Assembly (NCBI RefSeq): GCF_021462285.1
Contig: NZ_CP082787.1
Location: forward strand, 2,790,001 to 2,854,000
DNA: 64,000 nucleotides
From: Serratia entomophila
Lineage (GTDB): Bacteria > Pseudomonadota > Gammaproteobacteria > Enterobacterales > Enterobacteriaceae
Direction: 5' to 3'
Shown: piece by piece, positions 17,250-28,180 of the stretch
Position numbering within the stretch: the first letter of the stretch is position 1
Layout: each line of letters opens with the position of its first letter
Translations under genes and position numbers: made by a program
The notes under the pieces: generated by a model
The model's input: only the letters and a program-made list of their open reading frames with translations
Databases searched by the model: none
What the model was told of the DNA's origin: nothing

Positions 17250-18218
17250 TCAGCGGTACAGATCGTCGCGCGAGTAAGGTTCAATCTCCCCTGCTTTACG
17301 CGTTTTCAGCAATTTCAAAATCCAGGTGTATTGCTCTGGATTCGGCCCCACCAGATTCTCCACCTCTTCGTTCATTCGGCGGGCTATGCGCCGATCGTCG
17401 GCCTCAGCCAAATCGTCCATTGGCTGGCGGATATAAATATCCAGCATGCTGGTGTTGCCGTCATATACCGGGAACAAGGGCACAATCGCAGCGCGGCACA
17501 CTTTCATCAGGCGACCTACCGCCGGCAGCGTCGCTTTGTAGGTGGCGAAGAAATCCACGAACTCGCTGTGCTCGGCGCCGTGATCCTGATCGGGCAGGTA
17601 GTAGCCCCAGTAGCCCTGGCGCACTGAGCTGATAAAGGGTTTGATGCCGTCATTACGTGCATGCATGCGGCCGCCAAACTTGCGGCGCACGGCGTTCCAC
17701 AGGTAATCGATCAGCGGGTTGCTCTGGTTGTGGAACATTGCCGCCATCGGTTGGCCGCGCGCGGCCATCAACATGGCAGGCACGTCTACCCCCCAACCGT
17801 GGGGCACCAGGAAGATGACGTTGCGCCCTTCTTCGCGGATCTTGTCCAGCACCTCTTCACCATGCCAGCGTACGCGTTTCAGCACTTTCTCCGGCTTGGT
17901 GCAGGCCAGTTCGGCCATCAACACCATCGACTGCGGCGCGCAGGCAAACATTTGGTCGATAATATGCTCACGTTCACTTTCCGGCACCTCCGGCAGGCAG
18001 TACAGCAGATTGATACGGGCACGGCGCCTCGCCCCTTTGGCGACTTTACCGGCCAGTTTGCCAACCGCGCCTAATACCGGATCGCGCATGCGCGCAGGCA
18101 CCAGCGAAATGCCGGCCATCAGCCCGACGCCCAGCCAAACGCCCCAGTAGCGTGGGTGATAAAAGGCTTTCTGAAATTGTGGGATGAACTCTACGTTTGA
18201 TTTTTTATCGTTTTGCAT
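17250..18218 (-). CDS. lpxM: Lipid A biosynthesis myristoyltransferase LpxM
   Basis: Late acyltransferase that adds the last secondary acyl chain to Kdo2-lipid A at the inner membrane. The HX4D-type motif is in FLVPHGWGVDVPAML, followed by GRMHARNDGIKPFISSVRQGYWGYYLPDQDHGAEHSEFVDFF, very close to E. coli LpxM (MsbB). The ATG at 18218 gives 322 residues with AAGAG about 7 nt upstream. A hydrophobic N-terminal segment (RYWGVWLGVGLMAGISLVP) anchors it. Confidence 0.96.
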   Translation of the reverse strand: MQNDKKSNVEFIPQFQKAFYHPRYWGVWLGVGLMAGISLVPARMRDPVLGAVGKLAGKVAKGARRRARINLLYCLPEVPESEREHIIDQMFACAPQSMVLMAELACTKPEKVLKRVRWHGEEVLDKIREEGRNVIFLVPHGWGVDVPAMLMAARGQPMAAMFHNQSNPLIDYLWNAVRRKFGGRMHARNDGIKPFISSVRQGYWGYYLPDQDHGAEHSEFVDFFATYKATLPAVGRLMKVCRAAIVPLFPVYDGNTSMLDIYIRQPMDDLAEADDRRIARRMNEEVENLVGPNPEQYTWILKLLKTRKAGEIEPYSRDDLYR

Positions 18219-18307
18219 GCACAAACTCTTAACTTGGCGGTTCGGCTAATAATAATTGCAGTCAATGATTTTGCAATTAACAACGGCAAAGCGCGCCTAT
18301 AAAACAA

Positions 18308-18331
18308 CATCGGCCCGAAATCAGGCCGATG
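18308..18331 (-). terminator. Terminator-like hairpin after mepM
   Basis: CATCGGCC/GGCCGATG stem (18308-18315 with 18324-18331); on the minus strand GTTGTTTTAT follows. It lies 34 nt past the mepM stop. Confidence 0.65.
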
Positions 18332-18364
18332 CAATCACTGGCGCCAAAGCGCCGAACAGCGGGA

Positions 18365-19687
18365 TTAATCAAGCTGCAGCTGCGGAACCACTTCCTTCAC
18401 CTGCGCCAGATAGTCGTTACGATCCTTGCCGCTCAGGCCTTCGGAACGCGGCAGCTTCGCCGTCAGCGGGTTTACCGCCTGTTGGTTGGTCCACAGCTCA
18501 AAGTGCAGATGCGGCCCGGTAGAACGGCCGGTGTTGCCCGACAGCGCAATGCGATCGCCGCGCTTCACTTTTTGGCCAGGTTTAACCAGCAGCTTTTTCA
18601 AATGCATGTAGCGCGTCGTGTACTGGCGGCCGTGGCGGATCGCCACATAGTTACCCGCCGCGCCGCTTCGTTTGGCGATCAGCACTTCACCGTCCCCCAC
18701 CGCCAGCACCGGCGTGCCTACCGGCATCGCGAAGTCAACGCCCTTATGCGGCGCAATGCGACCGGTCACCGGATTCACCCGGCGCGGATTGAAGTTGGAA
18801 GAAATGCGGAACTGTTTCATGGTCGGGAAACGCATAAAACCGCGCGCCAGGCCAGAGCCCTGGCGATCATAGAATTTGCCGTCTTCGGCGCGGATCGCAT
18901 AGTAGTCTTTGCCGCCGGTGCGCATGCGCACGCCCAACAGCTGGCTCTGCGATTTTTTACCGTCAAAATGCTCACGCGACATCAGCACCGAGAACTGGTC
19001 GCCCTTACGCAGCTTGCGGAAATCCAGCTGCCACTGCAGCGCTTTGATCACCGCATTGATCTCGGCGCGGCTCAGGCCGGCGTCGCCGGCGCTGCTGACG
19101 AAGCTGCCGTTGAGGCGGCCGCTCACCACGCTGTTTTTCCATTCGCCCTGCTGTGATTCCTGCGACTCTTTAAAGCTGTTGCCCACGCGATCGTAAGTGC
19201 GGGTTTCACGGCGGGATACTTCCCAGGTCAGTTGCTGCAGGTCGCCGGCGTCATTTACCGTCCACGACAGCTGCTGGCCGATCTTCAGATTACGCAGATC
19301 GCGGTTTTGCGAGGCTAACAGCGTGACGTCCGACATGTCGATGCCGTACTGGGTCAGAATGCTGCCGAGGGTGTCGCCAGTAGAAACCACATATTCATGC
19401 ACGCCATCTTCGCCGGAGGCCTTTTGGTCCAGCTCATCCTGCGGGATTTCATCATCGGGGGTTGCCTGGTCGGCATCGATAGGTTCACTGGCTTCCGGCA
19501 GCAGGGACCGCAACTGGCCGGATTCTAATTCGACGTTCTTAACGATGGGGTTATGTTCTGGGTGATAAACAAAAGGCCGCCAAACAGCGACGGCCAATGT
19601 CACTACCGTCAGCGACCCCAGCATGACGCGGTGGGGCCGTGGCAGGTTGTTATACGCCAGAGCGATAGTTCGGACTATCTGCTGCAC
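18365..19687 (-). CDS. mepM: Murein DD-endopeptidase MepM
   Basis: Periplasmic M23 metallopeptidase that cuts D-Ala-mDAP cross-links to let new glycan in. 440 residues, the E. coli length: one N-terminal membrane anchor (residues about 21-40), a LysM-like domain (HEYVVSTGDTLGSILTQYG...LKIGQQLSW) and a C-terminal LytM/M23 domain with zinc-site motifs APHKGVDFAMP and GPHLHFELW. It lies 21 bp downstream of znuA on the same strand, so zinc-regulated readthrough is plausible. Confidence 0.96.
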   Translation of the reverse strand: MQQIVRTIALAYNNLPRPHRVMLGSLTVVTLAVAVWRPFVYHPEHNPIVKNVELESGQLRSLLPEASEPIDADQATPDDEIPQDELDQKASGEDGVHEYVVSTGDTLGSILTQYGIDMSDVTLLASQNRDLRNLKIGQQLSWTVNDAGDLQQLTWEVSRRETRTYDRVGNSFKESQESQQGEWKNSVVSGRLNGSFVSSAGDAGLSRAEINAVIKALQWQLDFRKLRKGDQFSVLMSREHFDGKKSQSQLLGVRMRTGGKDYYAIRAEDGKFYDRQGSGLARGFMRFPTMKQFRISSNFNPRRVNPVTGRIAPHKGVDFAMPVGTPVLAVGDGEVLIAKRSGAAGNYVAIRHGRQYTTRYMHLKKLLVKPGQKVKRGDRIALSGNTGRSTGPHLHFELWTNQQAVNPLTAKLPRSEGLSGKDRNDYLAQVKEVVPQLQLD

Positions 19688-19708
19688 TCGATATTATCCT
19701 CATAAGCT

Positions 19709-20656
19709 TTACTTCAGGCAGCTCACGTACTGGTTTGACAGCGCTGTCAGGAATTTCCCGTAGCTGTCCTTCCCCAGTGCGATGCCGATGCCCAACGGGT
19801 CCAGCGTTCCAGAACGCACTTTGGTACCCTTGGCGACGGCATTGATTACGGCCGGCCTGAATTGTGGCTCAGCAAAAACGCATACTGCTTTCTGCTCAAC
19901 CAACTGTGTTCGAATTTGGTGTAGGCGCTGTGCTCCAGGTTGAATTTCGGGGTTAACGGTAAAATGGCCCAGCGGGCTCAAGCCGTAGTGTTTTTCGAAA
20001 TAGCCGTAAGCATCATGAAAAACAAAATATCCCCTACCTTGCACAGGCGTAAGCATGTTACCAACATTTTTGTCAGTTTGCGTCAGCAGATTCTCGAACT
20101 GGCGCAGGTTTGCGTCTAATTTGTCCTTATTTTGCGGCATAAGTTCCAATAGTCTGTCGTGAATCGCGATCGCGGTCACTTTTGCCACTTCCGGCGACAG
20201 CCAGAGGTGCATATTGTACTCACCGTGATGATGCCCGTCGTCGCCCTCATGATCGGCATGATTATGCGCATCTGCTGCATGATCATCGTCGTCCGCCCCC
20301 TTCATCAGCAGCGGCTTCACCGCCGGCAGCTCGCTGACGGCCAGTTTGCGATCGGCCGAGATCGGCATGAGCGCCTTGGTCAGGAAAGCCTCCATGTCCG
20401 GCCCGACCCACAGCACCAGATCGGCGGCGCGCAGCCGCTGGAGATCCGAGGGCCGCAGCGCGAAATCGTGCGGTGAGGCGCCGTCCGGCAGCAACACTTC
20501 CGTCGGCGTGACGCCGTCGGCGATTGCCGAAGCGATAAACCCCAGCGGGCGGATTGACGTCACTACCGCAGCGGAAGCGCTGCTCAGCGGCCCTGCCATT
20601 AATAACGCGCTAGCCAACAGCGTGCGCTGCAGCCATTTATTTTTCTGTGCCATCAT
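19709..20656 (-). CDS. znuA: Zinc ABC transporter periplasmic binding protein ZnuA
   Basis: High-affinity Zn2+ receptor feeding ZnuBC. After the signal peptide (…[17 protein letters not shown]) come zinc-ligand regions [13 protein letters not shown], a His/Asp-rich loop (about residues 125-150, including [16 protein letters not shown]), NMHLWLSPE, and [14 protein letters not shown]. The start is uncertain: ATGs at 20677, 20668, 20656 and 20653 are in frame. I favour 20656, with GGGA 6 nt upstream, because the more distal ones would leave almost no leader after the Zur-controlled promoter. Confidence 0.93.
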   Translation of the reverse strand: MMAQKNKWLQRTLLASALLMAGPLSSASAAVVTSIRPLGFIASAIADGVTPTEVLLPDGASPHDFALRPSDLQRLRAADLVLWVGPDMEAFLTKALMPISADRKLAVSELPAVKPLLMKGADDDDHAADAHNHADHEGDDGHHHGEYNMHLWLSPEVAKVTAIAIHDRLLELMPQNKDKLDANLRQFENLLTQTDKNVGNMLTPVQGRGYFVFHDAYGYFEKHYGLSPLGHFTVNPEIQPGAQRLHQIRTQLVEQKAVCVFAEPQFRPAVINAVAKGTKVRSGTLDPLGIGIALGKDSYGKFLTALSNQYVSCLK

Positions 20657-20686
20657 CAGTAATCCCATCGTTTTCATCAGCAAGGC

Positions 20687-20700
20687 GTGATATTATAACA
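20687..20700. promoter_or_regulatory. Zur box in the znuA / znuCB divergent promoter
   Basis: GTGATATTATAACA, whose complement TGTTATAATATCAC matches the core of the E. coli znu Zur operator. On the minus strand it contains TATAAT, a likely znuA -10 element. Zur with bound zinc would block both divergent promoters. Confidence 0.88.
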
Positions 20701-20731
20701 TCCGGTTAGTTCTGCAAAATGTAATCATGAG

Positions 20732-21490
20732 ATGTCCACACTGACAACGCTAAAAAATATCTCCGTCTCCTTTGGTAGCCGCAAGGTGCTGTCGAATATT
20801 TCGCTCAGCCTGCAGCCGGGCCGTATCTTGACGCTGCTCGGCCCGAACGGCGCGGGCAAATCTACGCTGGTGCGCGTGGTGCTCGGGCTTATCCCGCCCA
20901 CCGAAGGCACTCTGGAGCGCGAACCCGGCCTGCGCATCGGCTATGTACCGCAAAAGCTGCACCTCGACGCCACCCTGCCGTTGACCGTCAGCCGCTTTAT
21001 GCGCCTGAAGCCCGGCGTTAAAAAGGCCGATATTCTACCGGCGCTTAAGCGCGTTCAGGCGGCGCACCTGCTCGATCAACCAATGCAAAAACTGTCCGGC
21101 GGCGAGAACCAGCGCGTACTGCTGGCGCGGGCGCTGCTGAACCAGCCGCAGTTGCTGGTGCTGGACGAACCCACCCAGGGCGTCGACGTCAACGGCCAGC
21201 TGGCGCTGTATGACCTGATCGACCAGTTGCGCAAAGAGCTGGGTTGCGCGGTGCTGATGGTGTCGCACGATCTGCATCTGGTGATGGCGAAGACCGACGA
21301 GGTGCTCTGCCTCAACCAGCATATTTGCTGTTCGGGCGCCCCGGAGGTGGTTTCGATGCATCCTGAATTTATCGCTATGTTCGGCAATCGCGGCGCGGAG
21401 CAGTTGGCGGTCTATCGCCATCACCACAACCATCGCCACGACCTGCAAGGCAAAATTGTGTTGAAAAAAACCGGGAGTCGCGAGGCATGA
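20732..21490 (+). CDS. znuC: Zinc ABC transporter ATP-binding protein ZnuC
   Basis: ATPase of the ZnuABC importer, 252 residues. Walker [10 protein letters not shown], signature [16 protein letters not shown] and Walker [13 protein letters not shown], followed by the H-loop SHDLH. The C-terminus is His-rich (HHHNHRHD). It overlaps znuB by 4 bp (ATGA). Confidence 0.97.
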   Translation: MSTLTTLKNISVSFGSRKVLSNISLSLQPGRILTLLGPNGAGKSTLVRVVLGLIPPTEGTLEREPGLRIGYVPQKLHLDATLPLTVSRFMRLKPGVKKADILPALKRVQAAHLLDQPMQKLSGGENQRVLLARALLNQPQLLVLDEPTQGVDVNGQLALYDLIDQLRKELGCAVLMVSHDLHLVMAKTDEVLCLNQHICCSGAPEVVSMHPEFIAMFGNRGAEQLAVYRHHHNHRHDLQGKIVLKKTGSREA

Positions 21491-22272
21491 TCGAATTATT
21501 GTTGCCCGGCTGGCTGGCGGGTGTTTTGTTGGCCGGCGCGGCTGGCCCGCTCGGTTCGTTCGTGGTCTGGCGCCGCATGTCCTATTTTGGCGACACGCTG
21601 GCGCACGCCTCCCTGCTCGGCGTCGCCTTCGGCCTGCTGCTGGACGTCAATCCGTTCTACGCGGTGATAGCCGTCACGCTGCTGCTGGCGCTGGCGCTGG
21701 TGTGGCTCGAGCGCCGCCCGCAGCTTTCGGTGGATACGCTGCTCGGCATCATGGCGCATAGCGCGCTGTCGCTGGGATTGGTGGTGGTGGCGCTGATGTC
21801 CAACGTGCGGGTCGATCTGATGGCCTACCTGTTTGGCGATCTACTGTCGGTGACCCTGAGCGATATCGTCATGATCGCCGGTGGCGTGGCGGTGGTGCTG
21901 CTGATCTTGTGGTGGCAATGGCGTGATTTGCTGTCGATGACCATCAGCCCGGAGCTGGCGCACGTCGACGGCGTCAATCTGGCGCGGGCGCGCACCGTGT
22001 TGATGCTGGTCACCGCCCTGACCATCGGCCTGGCGATGAAGTTCGTCGGCGCGCTGATCATCACCTCGTTGTTGATCATCCCCGCCGCCACCGCCAGACG
22101 CTTCGCGCGCACCCCAGAGCAGATGGCCGGTATTGCGGTAGCGATCGGCATGCTGGCGGTCACCGGCGGCCTGACGTTCTCGGCGTTTTACGATACGCCG
22201 GCCGGCCCTTCGGTAGTGTTAAGCGCCGCGGTGCTGTTTGTGCTGAGCCTGTTTCGTAAACAACAGGCCTGA
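21487..22272 (+). CDS. znuB: Zinc ABC transporter permease ZnuB
   Basis: Membrane channel of ZnuABC. 261 residues with about seven to eight hydrophobic helices; [22 protein letters not shown] is the conserved coupling region of the family. Translationally coupled to znuC and followed by a strong terminator. Confidence 0.96.
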   Translation: MIELLLPGWLAGVLLAGAAGPLGSFVVWRRMSYFGDTLAHASLLGVAFGLLLDVNPFYAVIAVTLLLALALVWLERRPQLSVDTLLGIMAHSALSLGLVVVALMSNVRVDLMAYLFGDLLSVTLSDIVMIAGGVAVVLLILWWQWRDLLSMTISPELAHVDGVNLARARTVLMLVTALTIGLAMKFVGALIITSLLIIPAATARRFARTPEQMAGIAVAIGMLAVTGGLTFSAFYDTPAGPSVVLSAAVLFVLSLFRKQQA

Positions 22273-22290
22273 TCCTGCCAGGTGATATGA

Positions 22291-22314
22291 AAAGGGCCGC
22301 TGATGCGGCCCTTT
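22291..22314. terminator. Bidirectional terminator between znuB and ruvB
   Basis: AAAGGGCCGC-TGAT-GCGGCCCTTT: perfect 10-bp stem with a 4-nt loop between convergent genes. Confidence 0.9.
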
Positions 22315-22322
22315 TCTATGGT

Positions 22323-23327
22323 TTATTCTTCGCGCTCGATGCCGAAGTGCCGATAGGCGTGATTGGTCGCCATGCGCCCGCGCGGCGTACGCTGTATAAA
22401 CCCCTGCTGGATCAGGAAGGGTTCGATCACATCTTCGATGGTTTCCCGCTCTTCACCGATCGCCGCCGCCAGGTTATCCAACCCGACCGGGCCGCCGGTA
22501 AACTTGTCGATAATCGCCAACAGCAGTTTACGGTCCATGTAGTCGAAGCCTTCGGCATCGACGTTGAGCATATCCAGCGCCTGCATCGCCACTGCGCCGT
22601 TGAGCACGCCATTGGCGCGCACTTCGGCGAAGTCGCGCACCCGGCGCAACAGGCGGTTGGCGATACGCGGCGTGCCGCGCGCGCGGCGCGCCACTTCATG
22701 GGCGCCGTCGTCAGACAGGTCTATCCCCAGACAGTTGGCGCTGCGTGAGACGATGTGCTGCAGATCGGCTACCTGATAAAACTCCAGCCGCTGCACAATC
22801 CCGAAACGGTCGCGCAGCGGCGCCGTCAGCGAACCGGCGCGGGTGGTAGCGCCCACCAGGGTGAACGGCGGCAGATCGAGCTTGATCGACCGCGCGGCCG
22901 GGCCCTCGCCGATCATGATATCCAGCTGATAATCCTCCATCGCCGGGTACAGCACCTCTTCCACCACCGGCGACAGACGGTGGATCTCATCGATAAACAG
23001 CACGTCGTGCGGCTCAAGGTTGGTCAGCATCGCCGCCAGATCGCCGGCCTTCTCCAGCACCGGGCCGGAGGTGGTGCGCAGGTTAACCCCCATTTCGTTG
23101 GCGACGATGTTCGCCAACGTGGTTTTACCCAATCCCGGCGGGCCGAAGATCAGCAGGTGGTCCAGCGCATCGCCGCGCTGTTTGGCCGCCTGGATAAAGA
23201 TTTCCATCTGTTCACGCACGTGCGGCTGCCCGACGTATTCCGTCAACAGCTTCGGGCGGATGGCGCGATCGAGGATCTCTTCCTCAGTAATCGGCTCGGC
23301 GGAAATCAGGCGATCGGCTTCAATCAT
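22323..23327 (-). CDS. ruvB: Holliday junction branch-migration ATPase RuvB
   Basis: Hexameric AAA+ motor of the RuvABC resolvasome. 334 residues. Walker [14 protein letters not shown], Walker [12 protein letters not shown], sensor region [18 protein letters not shown] and the C-terminal winged helix that binds DNA. It follows ruvA by 19 bp in the SOS-controlled ruvAB operon. Confidence 0.98.
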   Translation of the reverse strand: MIEADRLISAEPITEEEILDRAIRPKLLTEYVGQPHVREQMEIFIQAAKQRGDALDHLLIFGPPGLGKTTLANIVANEMGVNLRTTSGPVLEKAGDLAAMLTNLEPHDVLFIDEIHRLSPVVEEVLYPAMEDYQLDIMIGEGPAARSIKLDLPPFTLVGATTRAGSLTAPLRDRFGIVQRLEFYQVADLQHIVSRSANCLGIDLSDDGAHEVARRARGTPRIANRLLRRVRDFAEVRANGVLNGAVAMQALDMLNVDAEGFDYMDRKLLLAIIDKFTGGPVGLDNLAAAIGEERETIEDVIEPFLIQQGFIQRTPRGRMATNHAYRHFGIEREE

Positions 23328-23346
23328 TGTCTGCCCCTTGTCGGCC

Positions 23347-23961
23347 TTAGAGCGCGGCGCGCAGCGCGTCGCGGATCAGGGTTTCGCAATCGGCGCCCGG
23401 CTTGGCGATTTTGCTGACCATGCGGCTGGCTTCCTGCGGTTTATAACCCAACGCCACCAGCGCCGAGGCGGCTTCAGCTTCGGCGTCAACTTCCGCGGCG
23501 TTCGCGGCGGAGGCCGGCAGCGCAATTTCGCTGCTGTTGTTGAACAGGTCGCCGTTGAGCCCTTTGAAGCGGTCTTTCATTTCCACCACCAGGCGCTCGG
23601 CGGTTTTCTTGCCTACGCCCGGCAGCTTGACCAGAGCGGTGATCTCTTCGCGTTCAACCGCGCTGACGAATTGCTGCGCCGACATGCCGGACAGGATGGC
23701 CAGCGCCAGCTTTGGCCCGACGCCGTTGACCTTGATAAGCTCGCGGAACAGCGCGCGCTCCTGCTTATCGTTGAAGCCGTACAGCAGCTGCGCGTCTTCA
23801 CGCACCACGAAGTGGGTAAACACGATGGCCTCTTGCCCCAGTTCCGGCAGCTCATAAAAGCAGGTCATCGGCATATGCACTTCATAACCGACGCCGTTCG
23901 CCTCCAGTAACACCAGCGGCGGCTGCTTTTCCAGAATATTTCCTCTGAGACGACCTATCAT
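23347..23961 (-). CDS. ruvA: Holliday junction-binding protein RuvA
   Basis: Tetrameric junction-binding subunit. 204 residues: OB-fold domain I ([31 protein letters not shown]), two helix-hairpin-helix motifs ([17 protein letters not shown] and [19 protein letters not shown]), an acidic linker and domain III, which contacts RuvB. The ATG has AGGAGGG upstream. A LexA-box palindrome lies 74 bp upstream. Confidence 0.97.
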   Translation of the reverse strand: MIGRLRGNILEKQPPLVLLEANGVGYEVHMPMTCFYELPELGQEAIVFTHFVVREDAQLLYGFNDKQERALFRELIKVNGVGPKLALAILSGMSAQQFVSAVEREEITALVKLPGVGKKTAERLVVEMKDRFKGLNGDLFNNSSEIALPASAANAAEVDAEAEAASALVALGYKPQEASRMVSKIAKPGADCETLIRDALRAAL

Positions 23962-24026
23962 TTACCCTCCTGCAGAATTCCTGAGCATGACTCACTGCCA
24001 TGCCGTGCTGGTAAAGCTTATAACAT

Positions 24027-24053
24027 AAAAAAGGCTGGATGAATATCCAGCCT
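24027..24053 (-). terminator. ruvC terminator, overlapping the ruvAB LexA box
   Basis: Minus-strand AGGCTGGAT-ATTC-ATCCAGCCT (9-bp perfect stem, 24032-24040 with 24045-24053) followed by TTTTTT. It lies 22 nt after the ruvC stop and separates ruvC from ruvAB. Confidence 0.88.
24035..24050. promoter_or_regulatory. LexA (SOS) box for ruvAB
   Basis: CTGGATGAATATCCAG, very close to the E. coli ruvA operator CTGGATATCTATCCAG. It is the same palindrome that forms the upper part of the ruvC terminator stem. Confidence 0.85.
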
Positions 24054-24074
24054 GATTGTTCACCGACGCGGCCT

Positions 24075-24596
24075 TTAGCGTAACCGCCCGCGCGCCAGGT
24101 TCAATCGCCCTTCGCTCATCCGCAGCACGTTTTGGCTGAGGTGGCAATGCGTGATGGCGATGGCCAGCGCATCGGCGGCGTCCGCCTGCGGATTGGCCGA
24201 CAGCTTCAGCAGCGAACGCACCATATGCTGCACCTGCGCCTTTTCGGCCGCCCCGGTGCCCACTACGGTTTGCTTGACCTGCCGCGCCGCATATTCAAAC
24301 ACTTCCAGGTTCTGGTTAACCGCCGCGACAATCGCCACGCCGCGCGCCTGGCCGAGCTTGAGCGCCGAATCCGGGTTTTTGGCCATAAACACCTGTTCGA
24401 TGGCGAAAAAGTCCGGTTGGAACTGAGTGATGATTTCGCTGACGCCGGCATAAATCAGCTTTAGCCGCGTCGGCATGTCGTCCACCACCGTGCGAATGCA
24501 GCCGCTGGCGATATAGCTCAGCTGGCGGCCCTGCTGGCGAATAAGGCCATAGCCGGTGATGCGTGAGCCGGGATCGATACCGAGTATGATCGCCAT
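24075..24596 (-). CDS. ruvC: Holliday junction resolvase RuvC
   Basis: Dimeric RNase H-fold endonuclease that cuts Holliday junctions. Starts [17 protein letters not shown] (first catalytic Asp at residue 8) and has [23 protein letters not shown] and the acidic pair in [15 protein letters not shown]. The ATG at 24596 gives 173 residues, as in E. coli; an upstream in-frame ATG at 24608 would add four residues. It lies 73 bp after yebC. Confidence 0.97.
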   Translation of the reverse strand: MAIILGIDPGSRITGYGLIRQQGRQLSYIASGCIRTVVDDMPTRLKLIYAGVSEIITQFQPDFFAIEQVFMAKNPDSALKLGQARGVAIVAAVNQNLEVFEYAARQVKQTVVGTGAAEKAQVQHMVRSLLKLSANPQADAADALAIAITHCHLSQNVLRMSEGRLNLARGRLR

Positions 24597-24669
24597 CGTT
24601 ACATCCACCTTGCGTTAAGCGTAAATTCCGCCCGGCGCTGCCCTGAGGCAGCACCGTACATCAACATCA

Positions 24670-25413
24670 TTACAGCGTAGCCGCAACCTCGTCGGAGATC
24701 TCACCGTTATGGTAAACCTCCTGCACGTCGTCGCAGTCTTCCAGCATATCGATCAGACGCAGCAGCTTAGGTGCGGTTTCCGCATCCATGTCGGCCTTGG
24801 TCGACGGGATCATCGACACTTCCGCCGCTTCCGCTTCAAAACCGGCGGCGGTCAGCGCGTCTTTCACCTCACCCAGGTTTTCCCAGGCGGTGAACACGTC
24901 GATGGCGCCGTCGTCATAGCTGACGATGTCTTCCGCGCCGGCTTCCAGCGCCGCTTCCATCAGGCTATCTTCATCCAGGCCCGGTGCGTAGGTGATCACG
25001 CCCTTCTTGGTGAACAGATAGGCCACCGAACCGTCGGTGCCCAGGTTGCCGCCGCATTTGGTGAAGGCGTGACGCACTTCCGCCACGGTGCGGTTGCGGT
25101 TATCGCTCAGGCATTCGATCATCACGGCGGTGCCGCCCGGACCGTAGCCTTCATAGATGATGGTTTCCATGTTGGTATCATCATCGCCGCCCACGCCGCG
25201 CGCGATAGCGCGGTTCAGCGTGTCGCGCGTCATGTTGTTCGACAGCGCCTTATCGATCGCCGCGCGCAGACGCGGGTTAGCCCCAGGATCGCCACCGCCC
25301 AGTTTCGCGGCGGTAACCAGCTCGCGAATAATTTTGGTGAAAATTTTACCGCGCTTGGAATCCTGCGCCGCTTTACGGTGTTTGGTGTTGGCCCACTTAC
25401 TATGACCTGCCAT
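24670..25413 (-). CDS. yebC: YebC/TACO1-family translation or transcription factor
   Basis: 247 residues, a three-domain YebC protein ([32 protein letters not shown], then [21 protein letters not shown] and an acidic C-terminal part). The family was first described as transcription regulators; newer work on YebC/TACO1 links it to translation through hard proline stretches. Both are family knowledge. It sits in the usual nudB-yebC-ruvC order. Confidence 0.95.
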   Translation of the reverse strand: MAGHSKWANTKHRKAAQDSKRGKIFTKIIRELVTAAKLGGGDPGANPRLRAAIDKALSNNMTRDTLNRAIARGVGGDDDTNMETIIYEGYGPGGTAVMIECLSDNRNRTVAEVRHAFTKCGGNLGTDGSVAYLFTKKGVITYAPGLDEDSLMEAALEAGAEDIVSYDDGAIDVFTAWENLGEVKDALTAAGFEAEAAEVSMIPSTKADMDAETAPKLLRLIDMLEDCDDVQEVYHNGEISDEVAATL

Positions 25414-25430
25414 AAAAAATCTCCGAAAAA

Positions 25431-25880
25431 TTACTGGACTGAATTAATCACAAACTCTTCAATCGCCTGCTGATTGCTCCAGGACTTGGTCAACTTCACG
25501 GCTTCCGCCGCCTCAAGCCATTGGTAAGCGTGATGCTCGGTAATCACCGGATCGCGCTCCTCGGGCAAAGCCAGACAGAACCAGTGCTCTTTATTGCGCG
25601 TGGTTCCCGGGGCATAGCGATGTCGCAAATGGACAAAGAGTTCAAACTCCACGCAGCGCTGGCAATCGACCAACGGCAGATGCTCTGCTTCGATATCGAT
25701 GCCGACCTCTTCCATGACCTCACGCCGCGCGGCATGCGGCGGCGACTCATCCTGCTCCAGGCTGCCGGTGACCGACTGCCAGAACTCGGTATCGTCGCGC
25801 CGCTGTAACATCAGCACCCGACCACTGGATTTCGCATAAATCACTACCAGAATAGACTCGGGCCGCTTGTAACTCATCAC
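25431..25880 (-). CDS. nudB: Dihydroneopterin triphosphate diphosphatase NudB
   Basis: Nudix hydrolase removing pyrophosphate from dihydroneopterin triphosphate in folate synthesis. 149 residues. The Nudix box is [24 protein letters not shown], followed by [24 protein letters not shown], as in E. coli NudB. Its start overlaps the aspS stop by 4 bp. A second ATG one codon in is an equal candidate start. Confidence 0.94.
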   Translation of the reverse strand: MMSYKRPESILVVIYAKSSGRVLMLQRRDDTEFWQSVTGSLEQDESPPHAARREVMEEVGIDIEAEHLPLVDCQRCVEFELFVHLRHRYAPGTTRNKEHWFCLALPEERDPVITEHHAYQWLEAAEAVKLTKSWSNQQAIEEFVINSVQ

Positions 25881-27661
25881 TCGCTCTCTTGTTCTGAAGA
25901 GGCTTTCTTCACCACGCTGATCGCCAACTCCTGCAGCGACGCCGGGTTGGCGAAGCTTGGCGCGTCGGTCATCAGGCAGGCTGCGGCGGTGGTTTTCGGG
26001 AACGCGATCACGTCGCGAATGTTGTCGGTGCCGGTCAGCAGCATCACCAGGCGATCCAGACCGAAGGCCAGGCCGGCGTGCGGCGGCGTGCCGTACTTCA
26101 GCGCATCCAGCAGGAAGCCGAACTTCTCGCGCTGTTCGTGCTCGTTGATGCCCAGAATGCTGAACACCGTCTGCTGCATTTCGCTGCGGTGAATACGCAC
26201 CGAACCGCCGCCCACTTCATAACCGTTGATCACCATATCGTAAGCATTGGCGATAGCGTTGATCGGCTTGGCGGCCAGCTCTTCCGGGGTCATGTCGCGC
26301 GGCGCGGTGAACGGATGGTGCATCGCCGCCAGACCGCCCTCGCCGTCTTCTTCGAACATCGGGAAGTCAACCACCCACAGCGGCGCCCAGCTGTCCAGCT
26401 TGGTCAGTTCCAGATCGCGGCCCAGCTTCAGGCGCAGCGCGCCCATCGCGTCGGTCACAATCTTGAAGCTGTCGGCGCCGAAGAACAGGATATCGCCGGT
26501 CTGCGCGTTGGTGCGCGCCAGGATGGCCTCCAGCACTTCCGCGCTGAGGAACTTGGCGATCGGGCTTTGCACCCCTTCCATGCCGGCGGCGCGGTCGTTG
26601 ACCTTCAGCCATGCCAGGCCTTTGGCGCCATAGATGTTGACGAAAGCGCCGTATTCGTCGATCAGCTTGCGGGTCAGCTGTGCGCCGCCCGGCACGCAGA
26701 TCGCCGCGACGCGGCCTTTGGCGTCGTTGGCCGGGCCGGAGAACACCTTGAACTCGACGTCTTTCACCAGATCGGCCACGTCCACCAGCTCCAGCGGGTT
26801 ACGCAGGTCCGGCTTATCGGAGCCGTAACGACGCATCGCTTCTTCGAAGGTCATCACCGGGAAGTCGCCCAGATCCACGTCCTTCACGTCCAGCCACAGT
26901 TCGCGCGCCAGCTTCTCCATCACCTCACGCACCTGATCGGCGGTCATGAAGGAGGTCTCGACGTCGATCTGAGTGAATTCCGGCTGACGGTCAGCGCGCA
27001 GGTCTTCGTCGCGGAAGCATTTTACAATCTGATAGTAGCGGTCGAAGCCGGACATCATCAGCAGCTGTTTAAACAGCTGCGGAGACTGCGGCAGCGCGTA
27101 GAATTTGCCTTTGTGCACGCGGCTCGGCACCAGGTAGTCGCGGGCGCCTTCCGGCGTAGCCTTGGTCAGCATCGGGGTCTCGATGTCGAGGAAGCCGTGG
27201 CTGTCCATAAAGCGGCGCACGAAGCTGGTGATTTTGGCGCGGGTCTTCAGGCGATCGGCCATTTCCGGACGACGCAGATCCAGGTAGCGGTATTTCAGGC
27301 GCGCTTCTTCGCTGTTGACCTGGTTGGAGTCCAGCGGCAGCGGCTCGGAGCGGTTGATGATCTCCAGCGCATGGGCGAAGACTTCCACTTCGCCGGTGGC
27401 CATATCTTTATTGATCTGGCTGTCCGGACGCGCACGCACGGTGCCGACGATCTGGATGCAGAATTCATTGCGCAGGTCATAAGCCTTGTCGAACGCGGCT
27501 TTCTGGTCCGGATCGAAGAACACCTGCACGATGCCTTCGCGGTCGCGCATATCAATAAAGATCAGGCCGCCGAGATCGCGACGACGGTTGACCCAACCAC
27601 ACAGAGTGACTTCCTGGCCTACGTGGGACAGATTCAACTGCCCGCAATATTCAGTACGCAT
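25877..27661 (-). CDS. aspS: Aspartyl-tRNA synthetase
   Basis: Class II bacterial-type AspRS, 594 residues: N-terminal OB anticodon-binding domain ([26 protein letters not shown]), catalytic core with the class II motif 2 region ([24 protein letters not shown]), inserted GAD domain (about 290-420) and motif 3 ([15 protein letters not shown]). Length and layout match E. coli (590). Confidence 0.98.
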   Translation of the reverse strand: MRTEYCGQLNLSHVGQEVTLCGWVNRRRDLGGLIFIDMRDREGIVQVFFDPDQKAAFDKAYDLRNEFCIQIVGTVRARPDSQINKDMATGEVEVFAHALEIINRSEPLPLDSNQVNSEEARLKYRYLDLRRPEMADRLKTRAKITSFVRRFMDSHGFLDIETPMLTKATPEGARDYLVPSRVHKGKFYALPQSPQLFKQLLMMSGFDRYYQIVKCFRDEDLRADRQPEFTQIDVETSFMTADQVREVMEKLARELWLDVKDVDLGDFPVMTFEEAMRRYGSDKPDLRNPLELVDVADLVKDVEFKVFSGPANDAKGRVAAICVPGGAQLTRKLIDEYGAFVNIYGAKGLAWLKVNDRAAGMEGVQSPIAKFLSAEVLEAILARTNAQTGDILFFGADSFKIVTDAMGALRLKLGRDLELTKLDSWAPLWVVDFPMFEEDGEGGLAAMHHPFTAPRDMTPEELAAKPINAIANAYDMVINGYEVGGGSVRIHRSEMQQTVFSILGINEHEQREKFGFLLDALKYGTPPHAGLAFGLDRLVMLLTGTDNIRDVIAFPKTTAAACLMTDAPSFANPASLQELAISVVKKASSEQESE

Positions 27662-27735
27662 ACGCTATCCTTTTACACAGCCGATGCCGCGCCGGGCTGC
27701 AATGCCCCTGTCGCACGGCTGTTATCTGATGAACT

Positions 27736-27927
27736 CTACTTGTTGCCCGGTTTGAAATCTGTCGCATACCACCCGGTTCCCTTGAGCTGGAAGCCGGAGG
27801 AGGAGATCAGCTTGGTCAACGCGGGCTGCCCACACGCCGGACACTGGGTCAGCGGCGCGTCGGAAAATTTTTGCAATTTCTCTAACCGATGGCTGCAAGC
27901 GCCACATGCATATTCATAAATCGGCAT
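27736..27927 (-). CDS. FmdB-type zinc-ribbon protein
   Basis: A 63-residue protein starting [21 protein letters not shown] with a second pair CPACG, so two CxxC knuckles form a zinc ribbon; the tail [21 protein letters not shown] is typical of the FmdB/CxxC_CxxC_SSSS family. The role is unknown. It lies 74 bp upstream of aspS on the same strand, an association seen in many bacteria. Start at 27927 chosen from the family MPIYEY N-terminus, although the ribosome site is weak; an in-frame extension to 27966 is possible. Confidence 0.85.
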   Translation of the reverse strand: MPIYEYACGACSHRLEKLQKFSDAPLTQCPACGQPALTKLISSSGFQLKGTGWYATDFKPGNK

Positions 27928-28180
27928 AGGTCGTTGGATTAAAGAGAGTTGAAAAAAGGGAGTCATTATAAAGGAAATTCATGCGCCAGATAAGTGCGAA
28001 CACAGCATTGTTGCAGCACTAAATGGCGCGTTTTTGCCCGAAATAACACATTGGCTAACAAATTACCCATTAACCTGTGGCGCTTTTTTCACGTAGCCTG
28101 AATGTCCCCGGTTTAACGCACGGCTCTGCGCCTGCGTGTTCCTGAGTAAATTTTATCCACTTCGCAATGAGATGAACCCG

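Noticed and set aside
26078..27919. A 613-codon open frame antisense to aspS
   Set aside because: It mirrors the strongly conserved aspS gene; high-GC codon structure leaves the opposite strand open. No domain is recognisable in its His/Gln/Arg-rich product.
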